Source of the DNA: Nitrincola sp. A-D6
Lineage (GTDB): Bacteria; Pseudomonadota; Gammaproteobacteria; Pseudomonadales; Balneatricaceae
DNA length: 64,000 nucleotides
Direction of reading: 5' to 3'
Assembly (NCBI RefSeq): GCF_000764495.1
Contig: NZ_JRLB01000006.1
Coordinates: 57,979 to 121,978 of the forward strand
How positions within the stretch are numbered: position 1 is the stretch's first letter; each line of letters starts with the position of its first letter. Under the pieces are notes generated by a model. That model searched no databases. It was given only the letters and a program-made list of their open reading frames with translations, and was not told the DNA's origin. Shown here piece by piece: positions 61,236-64,000 of this stretch. The position numbers and the translations under genes are program-made.

Positions 61236-63168
61236 ATGAAGTCAACACTCAAAAACACCTCGCTGCACCAACGTCTGATGTCGATGCAGCGTAACCGTAA
61301 GCGGCTGATCATGCTGGCGGCAGATCTTGTGGCCATGCCCTTGGCACTCTGGTCTGCGTATGCGTTACGTTTTGCCGATTTGTGGCCGGAAACTTATCTG
61401 TATCCGGCGGCATGGTTATTTGTGGTGGTACCAGCAGCCGGTGTGTTGATCTTCATCAAACTGGGGTTATACCGTGCTGTAGTGCGCTACATGGGTGCCC
61501 AGGCAATATGGACTGTGGCTACAGGTGTTTTTATTCTATCGCTGATGCTGTGGGCAGCAGCTTATGTGTTTCAGATCTATCCCTTCCCGCGTTCGATACC
61601 CATTAATTTTGCTTTGGTCGCTATAGTCTATGTGGGTGGCAGTCGGCTACTGATGCGCAGTTATTACCATTGGTTGCTAAACCGGTTTTTGAACAAAACC
61701 TCTGTGTTGATCTACGGTGCTGGTGGTAGCGGGGTGCAGTTGGCAAAAGCGCTTGCCGGGAGTCAGGAGTTAAGTTGCGTAGGATTTCTGGATGATGATG
61801 AAGCCTCTGGAGTAGCACTGTTGCTGGATTAAAAGTCTATGATCCAGCCCGGATTCCGGAGTTGGTACAGAAACGCAAAATAGAATCTATCTTGTTAGCT
61901 ATGCCTTCAGCAACACCCAAGGCTCGTAAACGAATTCTAGATCGATTAGCTGATTATCCGGTGCATGTGCGTACCGTTCCTGCCATGCATGACATCGTAT
62001 CGGGTGAGTCGGTTGACAGTTTACGTGAAATTGAAATCGAAGACCTGCTGGGGCGTGACCCTGTTCCGCCTATGACGGAACTGATTCATGCCAGTATTCT
62101 CAATAAAGTGGTCTTAGTGAGTGGGGCCGGGGGTCGATAGGTTCTGAAATCTGCCGTCAGGTCCTGGCCAATCAGCCACGTTGTCTGATTCTGTATGAGC
62201 AAAGTGAGTTTGCGCTTTACTCAATAGAGCAGGAACTGCAGCACATTATGCAGACGAATAATCTGCATATTCCTTGCTACCCTGTTTTGGGCTCCGTATG
62301 TGATCGCGCCAGGGTAAATGAAGTACTGCAGCGTTTTTCAGTGCAAACTATCTACCATGCGGCTGCCTATAAGCATGTACCGCTGGTTGAACATAATCTG
62401 CTCGAGGGCATCCGCAATAATGCCCTGGGCACACTGGTATTAGCTGAAGCGGCACAGCAGCGAGCCGTTGAGCGCTTCGTGCTGATCTCTACCGATAAAG
62501 CTGTTCGACCTACCAATGTGATGGGTGCGACCAAACGTCTGGCCGAGTTGATTTTGCAGGATCTGGCAGTGGAAAGCCCAACCATCTTTTCCATGGTTCG
62601 CTTCGGCAACGTACTAGGCTCCTCTGGCTCCGTTGTTCCCCTATTTCGCAAACAAATTGAAGAGGGTGGCCCGGTCACCGTCACTCACCCGGATATCACC
62701 CGCTTTTTCATGACCATACCAGAAGCCGCTTCCTTGGTTATTCAAGCCGGTTCTATGGCCAAGGGCGGGGATGTGTTTGTACTGGATATGGGAGAGTCAG
62801 TCCGTATTATCGATCTGGCCCGGCGCATGGTCCGGCTGATGGGTTATGAGGTGTTGGATGATATACATCCAGATGGTGATATTGAAATCACCTTTAGTGG
62901 CTTGCGCCCCGGTGAAAAGCTCTATGAAGAGTTACTGATCGGCGATGATGTGATTGGTACCCAGCATCCAAAAATCATGCGCGCCTTAGAGGAAAAGCTG
63001 AAAAAACATGAATTACACGAAATACTTCACTCCTTAAATCTGGCGCTTGAGCAACTGGATTGTGAGCAAGCTCGGGGTTTACTGGAACAGGCGGTTACAG
63101 GGTTTAAACCGTCTTCGGATATTGTCGATTGGCTGGCTGTTGATATGGCTAAAGAGCATTTGCGTTAA
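61236..63168 (+). CDS. wbpM: UDP-GlcNAc 4,6-dehydratase WbpM-like (two frameshifts)
   Basis: Repaired, this is a WbpM/FlaA1-type protein of about 644 residues. It has four N-terminal membrane helices (about 25-130), a first Rossmann region (VLIYGAGGSGVQLAKALAG), and the catalytic dehydratase domain (LVSGAGGSIGSEICRQVLAN, YHAAAYKHVPLVEHN, and STDKAVRPTNVMGATKRLAE with the S-M-K triad typical of WbpM). Breaks lie at the CC at 61804-61805 (one C gives DDEALWSSTVAGLKVYDP) and at the G5 at 62129-62133 (one G gives SGAGGSIGSE). It makes the 4-keto-6-deoxy intermediate for FucNAc or QuiNAc-type sugars and closes the O-antigen cluster. Confidence 0.92.
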
Positions 63169-63173
63169 TTATA

Positions 63174-63209
63174 CGGGCGTGTGACCATTTTTGTCACCCT
63201 ACATGCCCG
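63174..63209 (+). terminator. Hairpin after wbpM, possible operon terminator
   Basis: CGGGC...GTGAC, a CATTTTT loop and GTCAC...GCCCG can pair in two steps. No run of T follows, so it may stabilise RNA or act with Rho rather than terminate on its own. Confidence 0.35.
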
Positions 63210-63323
63210 GTATAGTCAGATTTTAAGTGCGTGTATATTTCAAGCCCAAGTATATTGCCTTGAATGCGTTATAAAGCTAATAAAATCAGTAGATTGATAT
63301 CTAGTTGACCTATATTATAACAT

Positions 63324-63339
63324 TGGCATGTGTAATGCA
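63324..63339 (+). promoter_or_regulatory. Sigma54 promoter of the pilin gene
   Basis: TGGCATGTGTAATGCA matches the -24/-12 consensus TGGCAY-N5-TTGCW, with the GG and GC doublets separated by 10 bases as required. It lies about 80 bases before the pilin ATG. Type IV pilin genes of many gammaproteobacteria use RpoN with PilS/PilR, so this fits. Confidence 0.7.
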
Positions 63340-63416
63340 TGCTACTAAGTAGAGCTACATCACTTCTCTTGTATAGAGGCGTGATGTGGAACTTTCTAAC
63401 TTGCTGGAGAATGACA

Positions 63417-63839
63417 ATGAAAAGACAACAAGGTTTTACCCTTATTGAGTTAATGATCGTTGTAGCGATCATCGGTATTCTGGCCGCGATTGCGCTGCCC
63501 GCATATCAGGATTATACGAATCGTGCGAAGGCGTCTGAGATCGTTCTAGCTGCAAGTGCTGCTCGTACTTGTGCAACTGAAATCGCACAGTCTGGAGGTA
63601 CTCTAGATAACACGGTTTTAGGTACTTGTAACAGTTCGACATCTACGCAGTATGTTGATAATGTTGCAGTAACTGGTAATTCAGCAGCTATAACAATACT
63701 TGCAACAGGTCAAGGTTTTACTGGAGTTGCCAGTCAGCCTTCTGTGACTTTACAAGGTACAGTTAGTGGTGGATTTATAACTGATTGGACTTGTTCAGGT
63801 GCACCTACTAACTGGATGCCTGGTTCTTGCCGTGGTTGA
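63417..63839 (+). CDS. pilA: Type IV major pilin
   Basis: A 140-residue type IVa prepilin. The class III leader is MKRQQG with cleavage before [20 protein letters not shown], the hydrophobic N-terminal helix with Glu5. A C-terminal disulfide loop is likely between the Cys residues in DWTCSG and PGSCRG, and a second pair lies at RTCATE and LGTCNSS. I start it at the ATG at 63417 because GGAG is 8 bases before it; the ATG at 63411 is too close. A sigma54 promoter precedes it and a strong terminator follows. The prepilin peptidase and assembly genes are not in the window. Confidence 0.93.
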   Translation: MKRQQGFTLIELMIVVAIIGILAAIALPAYQDYTNRAKASEIVLAASAARTCATEIAQSGGTLDNTVLGTCNSSTSTQYVDNVAVTGNSAAITILATGQGFTGVASQPSVTLQGTVSGGFITDWTCSGAPTNWMPGSCRG

Positions 63840-63861
63840 TTTAGCTCTATAGAGAAGAAGG

Positions 63862-63887
63862 CCTCGCTATTGCGAGGCTTTTTTTTG
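63862..63887 (+). terminator. Rho-independent terminator after pilA
   Basis: GCCTCGC (63862-63868) pairs with GCGAGGC (63873-63879) across a four-base loop and is followed by eight T. This is a textbook intrinsic terminator for the pilin transcript. Confidence 0.9.
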
Positions 63888-63915
63888 ATACAATAAAAAT
63901 TTGAGATTTTATAAT

Positions 63916-64000
63916 ATGGCTTATAAATTTAATGACATATCTAAATTAAATTATATTTTTATTTTTTTGTGGTTTTTATTGGGAATTTCTGTATTTTTTA
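63916..64000 (+). CDS. Start of a membrane-protein gene, cut by the window edge
   Basis: An ATG at 63916 opens a frame to the window end. It reads MAYKFNDISKLNYIFIFLW followed by a hydrophobic run, which looks like the first membrane helix of a polytopic protein. In several gammaproteobacteria the gene after pilA encodes a pilin O-oligosaccharyltransferase (TfpO/PglL) or a pilin accessory membrane protein. Too little is visible to choose. Confidence 0.45.
   Translation, partial: MAYKFNDISKLNYIFIFLWFLLGISVFF

Overview
The window is a stretch of gammaproteobacterial chromosome. The evidence is a wbp-type O-antigen locus laid out like that of Pseudomonas aeruginosa O5, RfaH, WbpM, a sigma54-type promoter in front of a type IV pilin, and scattered REP-like hairpin repeats (core TGTAGGAGCCCGG...CCGGGCGA). 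The genus cannot be fixed from the sequence alone.

Layout. (1) Bases 1 to about 19341 are the right-hand part of an integrated genomic island. It carries a DISARM core (drmA, drmB, drmC) preceded by a GHKL-ATPase/nuclease fusion gene. Next come an unknown AT-rich gene convergent with a metallo-beta-lactamase/beta-CASP RNase-like gene, then an overlapping three-gene operon (C2H2-finger protein, coiled-coil protein, Hsp70-like ATPase), decayed IS5, IS3 and IS1634-type remnants, and a P4-type integrase. The island ends in a 44-base copy of the 3' part of a tRNA-Pro gene. REP-like repeats are absent to the left of this point and frequent to the right. (2) Bases 19383-21418: a HigA-like antitoxin, a GNAT toxin with a DUF1778 antitoxin, and a DUF1415 gene between REP repeats. 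(3) Bases 21532-37118: a probable export and surface-protein locus with a TolC-family lipoprotein, an adaptor, a giant LEPR-XLL/DUF4347 repeat protein of about 2330 residues, a second HlyD-type protein, a PqqD-like/M50/HlyD fusion, a histidine kinase and a response regulator. No ABC transporter is present. (4) Bases 37336-63168: rfaH, an ops-like site, then wzz, ugd, a second MBL/beta-CASP gene and a wbp-type O-antigen cluster predicted to make a UDP-ManNAc3NAcA-type sugar with possible amidination, ending in wbpM. (5) Bases 63324-64000: a type IV pilin gene with a sigma54 promoter and a terminator, then the start of a membrane-protein gene.

Data quality matters for reading this window. At least 19 single-base (or equivalent) frameshifts break otherwise intact genes. 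Most are repaired by adding or removing one base in a run of identical bases, so they look like homopolymer sequencing errors rather than gene decay. I merged the broken reading frames and give the junction in each entry.

The best candidates for undescribed biology are the C2H2/coiled-coil/Hsp70 operon inside the defence island and the ABC-less TolC/HlyD/M50 export locus with its giant LEPR-XLL substrate.
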